A stretch of 64,000 nucleotides of DNA, from the NCBI GenBank assembly GCA_934157235.1, contig CAKPHH010000002.1, positions 265,752-329,751 of the forward strand, read 5' to 3'. This document shows, one piece after another, positions 8,497 to 16,407 of the stretch; within the stretch, counting starts at the first letter, position 1, and the number at the start of each line of letters is the position of its first letter. The notes below the pieces were generated by a model, which had not been told where the DNA came from, did not search any database, and was given only the letters and a program-made list of their open reading frames with translations. This DNA is from an uncultured Bacilli bacterium. GTDB taxonomy: Bacteria; Bacillota_I; Bacilli_A; RF39; UBA660. The position numbers and the translations under genes were made by a program.

Positions 8497-9159
8497 ATGA
8501 AATTTATAAGTAAATTTATATGTGGTTTTTTAGTAACAATGATATTTTGTCAACCATTATTTGTAAAGGCTTTAGATGATAAGGAACTTATTAAAGGAGC
8601 TAAAGCGGGGATTTTAATAGAAGCTAATACGGGAAAAATTATTTTTGAAAAAAATAAAAATGAGAAAATGGCTATTGCTTCGATGACCAAGATGGTAGCA
8701 CAGATTATTATTTTAGAAGAAGTTGAAAAGGGTAAAATTAAATGGAGCGATGTCGTTACAGTTAGTAAGAATGCGGCAGATATGGGAGGGTCTCAGATAT
8801 ATATTAGTGAAGGTGAAAAGATTAGCATTGAGGATTTGATGAAGGGAATATCTATGGCATCTGGTAATGATGCGACAGTTGCGATGGCTGAAGTTATTGC
8901 AGGTAGTGAAGAAAAGTTTGTTAAACTGATGAATAAAAAGGTACAGGAGTTAGGTCTTAAAAATACATATTTTAAGAATTGCACAGGGCTTGATGAAGAA
9001 GGACATTATTCGAGTGCTTATGATATGGCTATGATTGCGAGAGATTTAGTCGTTAATCATCCCAACATATTAAGATTTTCTTCAATGTATGAAGATTATT
9101 TAAGGGAAAATACAGATAATAAATTTTGGCTTGTTAATACTAATAAAGTTGTGTGTTAA
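8497..9159 (+). pseudogene. dacA: D-alanyl-D-alanine carboxypeptidase DacA, 5' part, interrupted by the 9151-12514 element
   Basis: This is the first 218 residues of a penicillin-binding DD-carboxypeptidase (S11 family) plus three foreign codons. A signal peptide (about residues 1-25, ending VKALD) is followed by the catalytic SMTK motif (62-65) and the SGN motif (122-124). The sequence then breaks inside the conserved NTNK segment and runs into VVC and a stop from the inserted DNA. The third catalytic motif, KTG, is in the piece at 12515-13027, so this fragment cannot be an active enzyme alone. The ATG follows an AGGAGG site. Removing 3,364 bases rejoins both parts in frame to 388 residues, a normal family length. 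Confidence 0.9.
9138..9152 (+). repeat. Left attachment-site direct repeat (attL core)
   Basis: The 15 bases TACTAATAAAGTTGT match TACAAATAAACTAGT at 12502-12516 at 12 of 15 positions, with no gaps. The longest identical run is AATAAA, and the right end shares GT. Crossover anywhere in this alignment restores dacA in frame. Confidence 0.7.
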
Positions 9160-9360
9160 CTATGGTTCAATGTTTTACTACTAATTGGCAATTTAGGGAA
9201 CTCAACTTCCTATTTACTTCTTTAATTATGGAAAATGTGTATAATTAAATTTGAAGAGAAGAAGAAGTAATGAAAAAGAAATATGAAAGACAAATATATG
9301 TTCTGATAAATGTTAAAATTTAGATAACAATTTCTTGTTATAAATTTAACTATAAAAATT

Positions 9361-9396
9361 AAAGTATCTTTTTATAAAGCTTTGATACTTTTTTTG
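9361..9396 (+). terminator. Terminator inside the element, upstream of yfhO
   Basis: AAAGTATC (9361-9368) pairs with GATACTTT (9384-9391) followed by T's. It would stop read-through from the dacA promoter into the cargo gene. A TATAAT at 9408-9413 just downstream, with TTGATA at 9382-9387 (20-bp spacing, longer than ideal), could be the cargo gene's own promoter. Confidence 0.65.
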
Positions 9397-9430
9397 CTTT
9401 TTTTTGATATAATTTTGTTGGTGATTATTG

Positions 9431-11617
9431 ATGTATAAATTTGTAGAAAAACATAAATATGAAATACTTGCATTTTTACTTTCCTTTTTAGTGGGATGTT
9501 TAATGTTTTTACCTATTACAATTTTAGAAAAAGGCTTATTTTTTATAGGGTCTGATTTTAATTTACAACAAATGATCTTTGGAGAAGTTATGAACTATTC
9601 ATTAAAAGAGGGCAGTTATTTATGGACTTGGTTTAATGATTTAGGTAGTGATTTTATTGGGACTTTTAGTTTTTATAATTTATTTAGTCCATTTAATGTT
9701 TTTACTTATTTGTTTCCAGCTAGATGGTATCCTTATTTATGTTCATTTTTAACGATAGTTAAATTTGGAGTAGGTGGTTTAACTTCATATTTATTCTTAA
9801 AAAGATATGTTAAAAATAAAAAGCTAGTGTTACTTGGGTCTTTATTGTATTCTTTTTCGGGATTTCAATTCACAAATATGTTATTTCATTACTATGATTC
9901 TGTCGTTTTATTTCCTTTACTTTTATATGCCTTAGATAACTTGATTTATGATAATAAAAAAGGCTATTTTGCCTTGACGGTTTCTTTGTTAGCATTTACA
10001 AATTGGTTTATGTTTATAGGAGAAGTTGTTTTTGTTGTAATTTATTATATTGTTAAAGTTATTTGTAAGAGTTATGTCTTTGATTTGAAAAAATTCTTTA
10101 ATATCTTACTAGAAGGATTACTTGGAACATTACTAGCTAGTGTTGTTTTAGTACCATCATTATTCTTTACAATTTCTAATCCTAGAATTAGTAATAGTTT
10201 TACTTTAAGTAGTTCTTTAAAATATAGTAGTTTAATTAATTATATTGAGATTTTTAGAGCATTTTTCTTTCCATCAGAAGTTATGACACCTAGAGCTTAT
10301 TTGGATACAGCTAATTATGCTAGTGTTGATTTATATTTACCTTTTGTAGGTTCTGTTTTAGCAATTTCTTACTCTATATCAAAAAAGAAAAGTTGGATTA
10401 GTATTTTGATGTTTACATGTATTTTCTTTATGCTTGTACCAATACTTAATAGTTCATTTTTCTTGTTTACAACTAGTTATTATGCAAGATGGTTTTATAT
10501 GCCGACACTTGTGTTAGCTTTACTTTCAATAAAGTGTATAGAAGAAAATATTAGTATTAAGTCTGGAACTATTATTTCGTTTTTAAGTTTAGGAGTTATG
10601 ATTTTATCATATTTTGTATTAAAGTATAGATATCCGGAAGTGGAATATATTCATGATATTAAATATCTTATTATGATGATTTCTTTTATGATTATTAATT
10701 TGGTTATACTTATCCTTATTTATAAATCTAAGAATAGACTTAAATATTTGTTTATTTTTACAATACTATTTGTGGGAATTTGGTCTAATTATTCAATTTA
10801 TAAATATAGGTGTAATAGTTTAGAATATAATAAAAGATATTATAATTATATTCATAGTTATAAAGAAATAAAGTTTGATGATTTAGTTAGAACAAATTCA
10901 TTTACAGGATGTTTTTCTAATCAAGGATTAATTTTTAAGAATGGAAACTTATTATCTTTTAATACTAATATGGAGGGAACAGCGTTTGAATTTTATAATA
11001 GTGTTGATTATCAGAGACTTGTTTCTACTAGTATTTTAGTAGATAGTCCTTTAAATCAATTTTTATCAGTTAAATATTTTATTTCATGTACTGATGAGGA
11101 AAAAGATGACTATAAGCTTTATAAAGATACTAAAAATTATAAGATTTATTTAAATGATAATTATAAAGAAATGGGATTTGTATTTAATAAATATATTAGT
11201 AATAAGGAGTTTTTAGAGAAGAGTACAGAAGAGAAATATAACATTATAAATAGTATGATTATACTTGATGATGAACAGATTACTAAATATAAAGATTATT
11301 ATAATGGAGATGTTAAAGTTAATTCTAATAAATTTAAATTTATTAATAATGGTTTTATTTCAGATATTGATGTTTCTAAAGATACTTTAGTTTTATATAG
11401 TGTTCCTTATGATAAGGGATGGAAAGCATTTAATAATGGAAGAGAAGTTGAAATAGAAAATGTTGATAATGGGATGATGGCTATTAAGATAAATAAGGGT
11501 ATGAATAATGTTAAATTTACTTATTATCCTAGAGGATTAAAATTGGGATTATGGTTATCTATCGTTTCATATATAGGATTATTAATATATTGTATTAAGA
11601 GTAAACGTTGTAGTTAG
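9431..11617 (+). CDS. YfhO-family GT-C type membrane protein (element cargo)
   Basis: A 728-residue membrane protein with about a dozen hydrophobic helices and an extracellular C-terminal beta domain, ending in one more helix and a basic tail. The N-terminal GSDFNLQQ and FYNLFSPFN segments and the C-terminal VPYDKGWKAF block are YfhO-family hallmarks. B. subtilis YfhO is needed to glycosylate lipoteichoic acid, so the likely role is transfer of sugar from a polyprenyl carrier to a wall polymer outside the membrane; the exact substrate is unknown. ATG 9431 is preferred over the adjacent TTG because of a GGTGAT site 5 bases upstream. It is the cargo gene of the element in dacA. Confidence 0.85.
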   Translation: MYKFVEKHKYEILAFLLSFLVGCLMFLPITILEKGLFFIGSDFNLQQMIFGEVMNYSLKEGSYLWTWFNDLGSDFIGTFSFYNLFSPFNVFTYLFPARWYPYLCSFLTIVKFGVGGLTSYLFLKRYVKNKKLVLLGSLLYSFSGFQFTNMLFHYYDSVVLFPLLLYALDNLIYDNKKGYFALTVSLLAFTNWFMFIGEVVFVVIYYIVKVICKSYVFDLKKFFNILLEGLLGTLLASVVLVPSLFFTISNPRISNSFTLSSSLKYSSLINYIEIFRAFFFPSEVMTPRAYLDTANYASVDLYLPFVGSVLAISYSISKKKSWISILMFTCIFFMLVPILNSSFFLFTTSYYARWFYMPTLVLALLSIKCIEENISIKSGTIISFLSLGVMILSYFVLKYRYPEVEYIHDIKYLIMMISFMIINLVILILIYKSKNRLKYLFIFTILFVGIWSNYSIYKYRCNSLEYNKRYYNYIHSYKEIKFDDLVRTNSFTGCFSNQGLIFKNGNLLSFNTNMEGTAFEFYNSVDYQRLVSTSILVDSPLNQFLSVKYFISCTDEEKDDYKLYKDTKNYKIYLNDNYKEMGFVFNKYISNKEFLEKSTEEKYNIINSMIILDDEQITKYKDYYNGDVKVNSNKFKFINNGFISDIDVSKDTLVLYSVPYDKGWKAFNNGREVEIENVDNGMMAIKINKGMNNVKFTYYPRGLKLGLWLSIVSYIGLLIYCIKSKRCS

Positions 11618-11682
11618 ACTATGGCGTTTTTTTTGAATAGTTTTTGATTTTTTGAATAATATTTACAAGGTGATATATACTG

Positions 11683-12510
11683 ATGCAGACAGCTATTTAT
11701 TGTAGGGTATCTACAGAGGAACAGGCTAAAGAAGGGTTTAGTATTCATGCTCAAAGAGATAAGCTTACTAAGTATGCAGAAGCTAATGATTGGTGTGTAG
11801 TTGATTATTATATTGATGATGGTATTAGTGGTAAAAATTTGGTTGATAGAAAAGAAGTATTAAGATTACTTGAAGATGTTAAGAGTGGAAAAGTGAAAAA
11901 TGTACTTATTTATAAATTAGATAGACTGACAAGAAGTGTTAAAGATTTAATTTATTTGATAGAGATATTTAATAAGTATGATTGTACTTTTAATTCACAA
12001 ACAGAAAAGATTGATACTTCTAATGCAGTTGGTAGAATGTTTGTTAAAATAATTGGTATTTTTGCAGAATTCGAAAGAGAAAATTTAGCGGAAAGAATTA
12101 CTTTGGGATATGAGCAGAAGACAAGAGAGGGAAATTATACTAATTGTAATGGGGTATTTGGGTATGATTATATTATTGGTGAAGGTAGATTAGAAGTAAA
12201 TAGAGAAGAAGCTAGTTATGTGGAAAAAATATTTGAATGGTATTTAGAGGGGAATTCAATGTTGGAAATTTCAAGGAGATTAGAAAAACTAGGTGTTCCT
12301 ACTAAAAGAGGTGGATTATGGAGGCAGTCAACTATTCATTCTATTCTTACTAATCCTCTTTATATTGGTAAAGTGAGGTATAGTGTTGGAAAAAAGAATT
12401 GTTTTGAGGTTGAGAGTAAAAATATAGAACCAATAATTGATAATGAGTTGTTTTTTAAAGTTGGGAAATTGTTAGATAGAAAAAGGGAAAAGCGGTTAAC
12501 GTACAAATAA
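11683..12510 (+). CDS. Short serine site-specific recombinase
   Basis: A 275-residue serine recombinase. The resolvase-type catalytic domain (about 1-140) has the nucleophile Ser10 in YCRVSTEEQ, and KLDRLTRS and FAEFERE further on. The DNA-binding recombinase domain (about 150-260) includes the LTNPLYIGKVRY motif. It ends at LDRKREKRLTYK, where large serine integrases continue into a zinc ribbon and coiled coil, so those parts are absent (usual length 450-600). Its stop codon lies in the right attachment repeat. The start has an AAGGTGAT ribosome binding site. It most likely integrates and excises this element, if the short form is active. Confidence 0.9.
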   Translation: MQTAIYCRVSTEEQAKEGFSIHAQRDKLTKYAEANDWCVVDYYIDDGISGKNLVDRKEVLRLLEDVKSGKVKNVLIYKLDRLTRSVKDLIYLIEIFNKYDCTFNSQTEKIDTSNAVGRMFVKIIGIFAEFERENLAERITLGYEQKTREGNYTNCNGVFGYDYIIGEGRLEVNREEASYVEKIFEWYLEGNSMLEISRRLEKLGVPTKRGGLWRQSTIHSILTNPLYIGKVRYSVGKKNCFEVESKNIEPIIDNELFFKVGKLLDRKREKRLTYK

Positions 12511-12516
12511 ACTAGT
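12502..12516 (+). repeat. Right attachment-site direct repeat (attR core)
   Basis: TACAAATAAACTAGT, the partner of 9138-9152 (12 of 15 identical). It contains the TAA stop of the recombinase gene; dacA coding sequence resumes at its right end. Confidence 0.7.
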
Positions 12517-13027
12517 ACGTTTTTATGAGGGAGCAGACGGATTAAAGACAGGACATACTGATAATGCTGGTTATTGTTTAGCCGCAACAGCTAAGAAAAA
12601 TGGAATGCGTTTAATTGGAATTGTGTTAGGGGAAGAAAACAGTAAAATTAGAAATAGTGAGGCAATGACTCTTTTAGATTATGGTTTTTTAAATACAAAA
12701 TTTAATTTAGTAAAGAAGAATGGTACAGTTATTAAGAAAATAAAGTTAGATAAATCAGATAGAGAAATGGTAGATATTGTGTTAAAAAATGATTTAGGAG
12801 TTGTTGAGTTGGTTAGTGATGATAAACATAATTATAAATATGAAGTAGAGTTAGATGAAATTAATTTACCAATAAACTCTGGTAGTGTTGTTGGAAAAAT
12901 AAATGTTTTAGAGAATGGTAAAGTTGTGTCAACTGGAGATTTAGTTATTAATAAAAACGCTAAAAAGCTTAGTGTTTTAGAGTTATTTTACAATTCTATT
13001 AAGAGTATTTGTAATGGTAATATATAG
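12515..13027 (+). pseudogene. dacA: D-alanyl-D-alanine carboxypeptidase DacA, 3' part
   Basis: The remaining 170 residues of the interrupted DD-carboxypeptidase. It resumes with VRFYEGADGLKTG, which carries the KTG motif that completes the SMTK/SGN/KTG active site, then GYCLAATAKKNGMRLIG and the C-terminal beta-rich domain (from about 12700). No ribosome binding site or start codon fits its beginning; an ATG at 12605 would give only a 140-residue piece without KTG. Joined to 8497-9150 at the attachment repeat, the reading frame is continuous. Confidence 0.9.
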
Positions 13028-13044
13028 TATTGTTTAAGTATTTA

Positions 13045-13053
13045 TGTTATAAT
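13045..13053 (+). promoter_or_regulatory. Extended -10 promoter of the SGNH hydrolase gene
   Basis: TGT followed by TATAAT (13048-13053), 29 bases upstream of ATG 13082. A partial -35-like TTGTTT lies too close to count. Confidence 0.55.
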
Positions 13054-13081
13054 TATTTGAGGATACGAGGTGCAGTTTAAA

Positions 13082-14125
13082 ATGAGTAAGAAAAAAAGAA
13101 AAAAAGAGGAAAATAAAAATATAGTTACTAATGATTTGGATTCAACAGAGGAATTAGATGTTAGTTTTATAGATACAAAGAATAATAAAAAAGATGAGAT
13201 AGAGGAAGAAAATTTAGAAGAAGTAGAAGTTCAAAAGATTAGTAAGAAAAAAGATAATGATAATAATATAGTTACTAGTGATTTGGATTCGACACAGGAT
13301 TTAGATGTTAGTTTTATAGATACAAAGAGTAATGATAAAAAGAAAAAGATGGTAAGGCAGACATTAGAAAAAGGACGTAAGGAAATTGCTGAACAGAAAA
13401 ATAATGATATAAGTGAAAATAATAATAATAGTTCATCTGTATTTTTAATTATTACTTTGATTATTTGTTTTATTGGACTAATGGTTTTTATTTGGTATCA
13501 TTTTCTTACGTTTGATCATAAACATACTAAAGAAATAGTTAAAGAAAAGGAAACTGTTGTTGAAAAGATAGTTGATGAGAACATTTTATTTTTAGGAGAT
13601 TCTATTACTTATGCATATGATTTAGATAAGTACTTTGAAAAACATAGAGTAGTTAATTCTTCAGTACTAGGAGATAGAACTGGAGGAATTTTAGAAAATA
13701 TGAAAAAGAGAGTTTATGATTATAATCCTTCTAAAGTATTTATATTAATTGGTATTAATGATCTTATTGCGGATAAAAAGAATGATGTTGTTTCTAATAT
13801 AGGGAGTATGATTAATTTAATTAAGGAAAATAGACCTTATGCTAAAATTTATTTAGAGTCTATTTATCCTATTAATAAGACAGATAATGGGAAACTTAGT
13901 GGAGCTTTAAAAGATAAAGCTGTTAGTAATGATGATGTTAAAGAAGTTAATAGTGAATTAGTTAAACTTAGTGAAAAATTAGGTGTTACTTATATTGATG
14001 TATTTAGTAAACTTGTTTTAGAGGATGGTAATTTAAATTCAAAATATACAGATGATGGCTTACATTTAAATTCTGTTGGCTATGATGCTGTTACTGAGGT
14101 TCTTTCTAAATACGTAGAAGATTAA
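13082..14125 (+). CDS. Membrane-anchored SGNH/GDSL hydrolase
   Basis: About 347 residues. A long, Lys/Asn/Glu-rich cytoplasmic N-terminus (about 1-115) holds two copies of a motif of the form NIVT-x-DLDST-xx-LDVSFIDTK. One membrane helix follows (about 121-140), then an extracellular SGNH esterase domain. Catalytic blocks are visible: LFLGDSITYAYD (nucleophile Ser), LIGINDL (GxND block) and DGLHLNSVGY (Asp-His pair). Members of this group often deacylate or acylate cell-wall polymers; the substrate here is unknown. ATG 13082 is preferred over GTG 13070 because GAGGTG (13067-13072) is its ribosome binding site. Confidence 0.85.
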   Translation: MSKKKRKKEENKNIVTNDLDSTEELDVSFIDTKNNKKDEIEEENLEEVEVQKISKKKDNDNNIVTSDLDSTQDLDVSFIDTKSNDKKKKMVRQTLEKGRKEIAEQKNNDISENNNNSSSVFLIITLIICFIGLMVFIWYHFLTFDHKHTKEIVKEKETVVEKIVDENILFLGDSITYAYDLDKYFEKHRVVNSSVLGDRTGGILENMKKRVYDYNPSKVFILIGINDLIADKKNDVVSNIGSMINLIKENRPYAKIYLESIYPINKTDNGKLSGALKDKAVSNDDVKEVNSELVKLSEKLGVTYIDVFSKLVLEDGNLNSKYTDDGLHLNSVGYDAVTEVLSKYVED

Positions 14126-14127
14126 AG

Positions 14128-14158
14128 ATAAGAAGATATTTAGGTATTTTCTTTTTCT
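14128..14158 (+). terminator. Probable terminator after the SGNH hydrolase
   Basis: AAGAAGATA pairs with TATTTTCTT (one mismatch) around TTTAGG, followed by a T-rich run, just after the stop codon. Confidence 0.45.
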
Positions 14159-14217
14159 TTGTTATTTTTCATTTCTTCTTGCATATATTTAAGTGTAGAA
14201 AGGAATGAATAATATTT

Positions 14218-14478
14218 ATGGAAACACTTAAAGTAAGTAGTAAATCTAATCCTAATAGTGTAGCAGGGGCTCTTGCAAATGTATTTAGAGAGAAAGGAAC
14301 TGTGGAAATTCAAGCAGTTGGTGCAGGTGCTTTGAATCAAGCAATTAAAGCAGTAGCAATTGCAAGAGGATTTGTAGCTCCATCAGGAAAGAATTTGGTA
14401 TGTATTCCGGCTTTTCAAGATATTGCTATTGATGGAGAAGAAAGGACAGCTATTAAATTAATTATAGAGGCTAAATAG
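14218..14478 (+). CDS. spoVS: Stage V sporulation protein S
   Basis: An 86-residue protein matching SpoVS over its whole length (METLKVSSKSNPNSVAGALA at the start, VCIPAFQDI near the end). SpoVS is a small Alba-like nucleic-acid-binding protein that affects spore development and septation in Bacillus. It is also widespread in non-sporulating bacteria, so alone it does not prove sporulation. It is monocistronic, with an AGAAAGGAATGA-type leader upstream and a terminator made from its own stop codon region. Confidence 0.95.
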   Translation: METLKVSSKSNPNSVAGALANVFREKGTVEIQAVGAGALNQAIKAVAIARGFVAPSGKNLVCIPAFQDIAIDGEERTAIKLIIEAK

Positions 14479-14491
14479 TCTCTTTTTTTTT
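14466..14491 (+). terminator. Terminator overlapping the spoVS stop codon
   Basis: AGAGGCTA (14466-14473) pairs with TAGTCTCT (14476-14483) across two A's (one mismatch), then T8. The TAG stop is in the right arm. Confidence 0.8.
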
Positions 14492-14534
14492 AGGTTTCTT
14501 TGTGGTAGAATTAAGATGATAGGAGGGAGATTAT

Positions 14535-15731
14535 ATGAACAATGAAGGCATGATAGTTTGTGACAGATGTGGAGCAGTTTATAAGAGTTCTATGCGGTAT
14601 TGTATGAAGTGTGGAAAGCTTAATTATAATCATCCTGATAATGCATCAATGTTAAAATATGCAGGTAATGATGCTAATAATGTAACAGTTTATAATTCTT
14701 TTGATACAAATGAGACAAATACACCAAAGATGTCTTTTGAGGAACAATTTAATTATATGATTGCAGATAAAGCTGGTAATAAAAGTACTTGTGTTGTTGT
14801 TAATATAGTTTTATTAATTATTTCGATTGTGTTAGTTTCTCTAATTCTTTTTGCAATAAAGAAAGATTTGGCTTCAGTATTTGTTTCAACTGAGTTTCTT
14901 TTAGCAGCAGTTTTTTTACTACTTATTTGTTTAGAGACTATTTCAATGCAATTTATATATATGAAGGCGAATAAGCCTTGGTGGAAGCAATTAATTCCCT
15001 TTTATAATATGTATGTGTTTTTTGATATAGCAATGAAAAATAGTAAGAAGTTTTTCCTAACATTTATTCCGTTATATGGTATATATGTAGGAATTAAAGC
15101 AGTTAGTGATTTAGGAAAGAAATTTGGTTATACTGGATGGAAAACAGTTGTTTTTGCACCAATAGTTTTACCAATGATTGCTTTTAATACAGCGGTCTCT
15201 TATGATGGAGTTTATTATGTTAGTGATAGAAAGAGAATTGGACAAAATGTTTTAGAAGAAGATTATCGTAAAAATAAATCTACTTTATATATAATTTTAA
15301 GTTTAACTATTACTTGTATAATAGTATTGGTTTTTGTTAATTATCAATTCTTCTATTCTTTATATCAAAAAAATAAACTTTTATTATCTGCTAAGGAAAT
15401 CTTGAATTTAGGAATTGCGGATATAAGGGATGAAGCTTATATTTGTTCTAATGGTAAAAATTTATATAGTGATGAAGATACTTATTATATACCATTTGGT
15501 ATTATGGGATTTGATTTAGGAGATGATTTCTATGATAGGTATAGTGATTATAAGGGATATATAAAAGTTGTTCGTAATTATAAAGATGAAAAATATTATA
15601 TTGCGATTTATAATGATAAGTATGGTATGGCTGAAGTAAGTCAGAAAGATTTAAGAAAGAATAAGGTTAGTATTAAAGAAGAACTTATTACAGAAGTTCC
15701 ACAAAATACAATAGTTTGTCATAAAAATTAG
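14535..15731 (+). CDS. Zinc-ribbon membrane protein, DUF5684-like
   Basis: A 398-residue protein. A zinc ribbon at the N-terminus uses Cys9, Cys12, Cys23 and Cys26. About five membrane helices follow (roughly 90-225) and include the KPWWKQLIPFYNMYV and LGKKFGYTGWK motifs seen in signal-peptidase-associated DUF5684 membrane proteins. A further helix (about 255-275) leads to an extracellular tail of about 120 residues rich in Tyr and Asp. The function is unknown. The start is set by an AGGAGGGAG ribosome binding site. Its stop codon touches the -35 box of the next operon. Confidence 0.7.
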   Translation: MNNEGMIVCDRCGAVYKSSMRYCMKCGKLNYNHPDNASMLKYAGNDANNVTVYNSFDTNETNTPKMSFEEQFNYMIADKAGNKSTCVVVNIVLLIISIVLVSLILFAIKKDLASVFVSTEFLLAAVFLLLICLETISMQFIYMKANKPWWKQLIPFYNMYVFFDIAMKNSKKFFLTFIPLYGIYVGIKAVSDLGKKFGYTGWKTVVFAPIVLPMIAFNTAVSYDGVYYVSDRKRIGQNVLEEDYRKNKSTLYIILSLTITCIIVLVFVNYQFFYSLYQKNKLLLSAKEILNLGIADIRDEAYICSNGKNLYSDEDTYYIPFGIMGFDLGDDFYDRYSDYKGYIKVVRNYKDEKYYIAIYNDKYGMAEVSQKDLRKNKVSIKEELITEVPQNTIVCHKN

Positions 15732-15760
15732 TTGATAATTATTAAAAATTGACATATAAT
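15732..15760 (+). promoter_or_regulatory. Sigma-A promoter of the T-box/serS operon
   Basis: TTGATA (15732-15737), 17-base spacer, TATAAT (15755-15760). The -35 box starts at the base after the previous gene's stop codon. Confidence 0.8.
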
Positions 15761-15766
15761 ATTAAT

Positions 15767-15952
15767 AAATCAGTGATTAGAACTAATAATAAGATTATTT
15801 AAGCAGAGAGAAGTCATGGTTGGTGGAAATGATGTTAAATACTTATTTATCTACTCTATAGATGAAGGAATACTTCCGGTTTAAGCCGTTATCTAAGTAA
15901 GTTAATAAAAGGATGGTACCGTGCTTTTAGCACTCCTTGTACTGTTCTTTTT
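15767..15952 (+). promoter_or_regulatory. T-box riboswitch leader (serine)
   Basis: A T-box leader senses uncharged tRNA and switches between terminator and antiterminator. Visible parts are the AAGCAGAGAGAAGTCATGG Stem I start, the GGTTGGTGGAAA distal block, the T-box AAGGATGGTACCGTGC (15909-15924) and a terminator ending in TTCTTTTTTT (about 15945-15953). The downstream serS makes tRNA-Ser the expected ligand. A TCT triplet at 15850-15852, followed by ACTC, is the best candidate for the specifier codon, but I cannot fold Stem I with certainty. Confidence 0.9.
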
Positions 15953-15973
15953 TTGTTTTATGGAGGTGAAATG

Positions 15974-16405
15974 ATGCCGCATATAAAGACTGGTGTTGGT
16001 GTTGTAATTGAAAATGATAACAAAATATTACTGGGACACAGAGTTAGTGATTATTTAGATACTGGTGGTATTTATGAACCTGATTCTTGGACGCTTCCTG
16101 GTGGAAAACAAGAGTATGAAGAAACTACAGTTGATGCTTGTATTAGAGAAGTAAAGGAAGAGACTAATTTAGATGTTCGCAATTTAAGGTTGTTTTATGT
16201 CTCGGATGATATATCCGATGATAGACATTATGTGACAATTGATTATATTAGTAATTGTTTTAGTGGAGAATTAATAGTTATGGAACCTAGTAAGATAGAT
16301 GAATGGAAATGGTTTTCTATTTCTTCGCTTCCAAATAACATATATTCTCCATCTAGAAAGTGTATTGAATATTATATAGAAAGTAAAAATAGAAATGAGG
16401 AATAA
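15974..16405 (+). CDS. Nudix hydrolase in the serS operon
   Basis: A 143-residue Nudix pyrophosphohydrolase. The Nudix box GX5EX7REVXEETXL is complete in GGKQEYEETTVDACIREVKE (catalytic glutamates in REVKEE). The HRVSDYLDTGGIYEPDSWTLPGG stretch resembles enzymes acting on nucleoside diphosphate-linked or oxidised nucleotides; the substrate is unknown. ATG 15974 is chosen because it lies 5 bases after GGAGGTG; an ATG one codon earlier would be too close. It sits between the T-box and serS with a 2-base gap to serS, so its expression should follow seryl-tRNA charging. Confidence 0.88.
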   Translation: MPHIKTGVGVVIENDNKILLGHRVSDYLDTGGIYEPDSWTLPGGKQEYEETTVDACIREVKEETNLDVRNLRLFYVSDDISDDRHYVTIDYISNCFSGELIVMEPSKIDEWKWFSISSLPNNIYSPSRKCIEYYIESKNRNEE

Positions 16406-16407
16406 AT

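Larger units (their letters stand above)
9151..12514 (+). mobile_element. 3,364-bp recombinase-YfhO element inserted in dacA
   Basis: The element interrupts dacA between its SGN and KTG motifs and carries two genes in the host gene's orientation: a YfhO-family membrane protein and a serine recombinase. The boundaries are the 15-bp imperfect repeats at 9138-9152 and 12502-12516. The exact crossover base is unknown, but all choices give the same length and the same restored frame. No terminal inverted repeats or transposase are present, which agrees with serine-recombinase integration. The recombinase stop codon lies inside the right repeat. It could be a minimal integrative element or a programmed switch; the sequence alone cannot decide. 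Confidence 0.85.

Noticed and set aside
9270..9323. 17-residue ORF in the left end of the dacA element, possible excisionase
   Set aside because: Too short to be a directionality factor, with no recognisable motif; AG-rich sequence upstream is not a clear ribosome site.
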